Below are positions 6,705 to 7,305 of a stretch of DNA of 7,305 bases, piece after piece (position 1 is the stretch's first letter; the number at the start of each line of letters is the position of its first letter). The position numbers were made by a program, and so were the translations under genes. Source of the DNA: an uncultured Planctomycetaceae bacterium (lineage in GTDB: Bacteria; Planctomycetota; Planctomycetia; Pirellulales; Pirellulaceae); contig CALELC010000462.1 in the NCBI GenBank assembly GCA_937904535.1, forward strand, positions 1 through 7,305, written 5' to 3'. The notes below the pieces were generated by a model. The model was not told where the DNA came from. It saw only the letters and a list, made by a program, of their open reading frames with translations, and searched no databases.

Positions 6705-6739
6705 TCACCGCTGTCGGTGATGACAGCGAGCGGTCGCTG
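6705..6739 (+). repeat. two tandem 6-bp hairpins in the mfnB leader
   Basis: TCACCG (6705-6710) pairs with CGGTGA (6715-6720) around CTGT. Three bases later CAGCGA (6724-6729) pairs with TCGCTG (6734-6739) around GCGG. Both stems are perfect with four-base loops, 47 to 82 bases before the mfnB start, and neither has a U run after it. They may be a regulatory leader structure or a protein-binding dyad. The rest of the 283-base gap shows nothing recognisable. Confidence 0.4.
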
Positions 6740-6786
6740 GTGCGGTGCAGTCAGGCCATTGTCGTCCCTCAGGAACCCTCGTCATC

Positions 6787-7305
6787 ATGAATGCCGACCC
6801 GCAGCCGTTCGCCGCTGGGGAACCTCTGCCCGCTCCCGGATTGTTGGTCAGCGTCCGCAGCCTCGACGAGTTTCGACGATTGGTCAGCCAGCCGGTGGAG
6901 GTGCTGGATTTCAAAGAGCCGCAGCGTGGAGCGCTCGCTGCAGCCGATCCGCAGTTATGGCAGCAGGCCGCGAACGAGGCGCCGCCGGCGTGTTGCCTGT
7001 CAGCCGCGCTGGGCGAGTGGGACACCGCACTGGAACTTGCCGCGCACGTTCCGCCGCGATTCGCGTATGCCAAGGCCGGCCCAGCAGGAGTTCCTAGCAC
7101 AGCGGCGCTAGCAAACGCCTGGAACGAGTTGCGGCAGCGACTGCCGCAGAGCGTGGAACTCGTCGCTGTGGCGTACGCCGATCACCAGCGGGCACAGTGT
7201 CCACTGCCCGAAGCGATCTTTCACGCGGCTGCCGATGCGGGACTGCGGACTTGGCTGGTGGATACGTTCGACAAATCCGCTGGTCGCGACTCACTCAGCT
7301 GGCTC
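6787..7305 (+). CDS. mfnB: (5-formylfuran-3-yl)methyl phosphate synthase (MfnB, DUF556 family), 3' end cut off
   Basis: MfnB condenses two glyceraldehyde-3-phosphate molecules into the furan precursor of methanofuran, used in C1 transfer by methanogens, methylotrophs and planctomycetes. The frame is open for 173 codons to the window edge; the archaeal enzyme is about 235 residues, so roughly a quarter is missing. Alignment by eye to M. jannaschii MJ1099 preserves the active-site residues: Lys43 in VLDFKEP (Schiff-base Lys27 there), Lys96 in FAYAKAG (Lys85), and Asp159 and Lys163 in LVDTFDKSAG (Asp151, Lys155). YAD (130-132) also matches. About 17 residues precede the first strand LLVSV. The start at 6787 has AGGA at 6771-6774, a rather long 12-base spacing. 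Overlapping frames on both strands (6705-7100 minus, 6699-7097 plus) are shadows. Confidence 0.85.
   Translation, partial: MNADPQPFAAGEPLPAPGLLVSVRSLDEFRRLVSQPVEVLDFKEPQRGALAAADPQLWQQAANEAPPACCLSAALGEWDTALELAAHVPPRFAYAKAGPAGVPSTAALANAWNELRQRLPQSVELVAVAYADHQRAQCPLPEAIFHAAADAGLRTWLVDTFDKSAGRDSLSWL

Noticed and set aside
6699..7100. Open frames of 106 to 132 codons on both strands over the right end
   Set aside because: They overlap mfnB, which has catalytic residues in the correct order; these frames have none.

Overview
The window looks like a chromosomal housekeeping segment of a planctomycete, probably near the Pirellulaceae. That placement is an inference from three things: GC-rich coding, an MfnB-family protein of archaeal-type C1-cofactor synthesis in an otherwise bacterial setting, and an EF-Ts whose usual TDFV contact motif reads SAPV, which I recall from planctomycetes. 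No phage, insertion sequence, CRISPR array or tRNA/rRNA gene was seen.

Layout, left to right: metK (S-adenosylmethionine synthase, its N-terminus cut off by the window edge); rpsB (ribosomal protein S2) and tsf (EF-Ts), with hairpins before, between and after them; about 500 bases of hairpin-rich non-coding DNA; a lipoprotein-type msrB (methionine-R-sulfoxide reductase) followed 49 bases later by a secreted ThuA-domain protein; then, on the opposite strand, an RNase D-like 3'-5' exonuclease with an HRDC domain and an extra C-terminal region; and finally, divergent from it, the first 173 codons of mfnB ((5-formylfuran-3-yl)methyl phosphate synthase), running off the right edge.

How the parts fit: rpsB-tsf is the widely conserved translation pair, but pyrH and frr, which follow it in many bacteria, are absent here. 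The metK/rpsB gap carries a promoter-like TTGACG-N18-TATTCT immediately followed by a strong hairpin, so one element may end metK and also form the 5' end of the rpsB message. A second terminator-like hairpin between rpsB and tsf suggests partial termination that would set the S2:EF-Ts ratio. msrB and the ThuA gene both encode exported proteins and may be co-transcribed. mfnB points to a tetrahydromethanopterin/methanofuran-type C1 pathway elsewhere in the genome.

I found no clearly new multi-gene system. The points most worth a second look are the altered EF-Tu-contact motifs in EF-Ts, the Glu at the second catalytic position of RNase D together with its C-terminal extension, the truncated mfnB, and the series of intergenic hairpins, three of which carry GCTAG.
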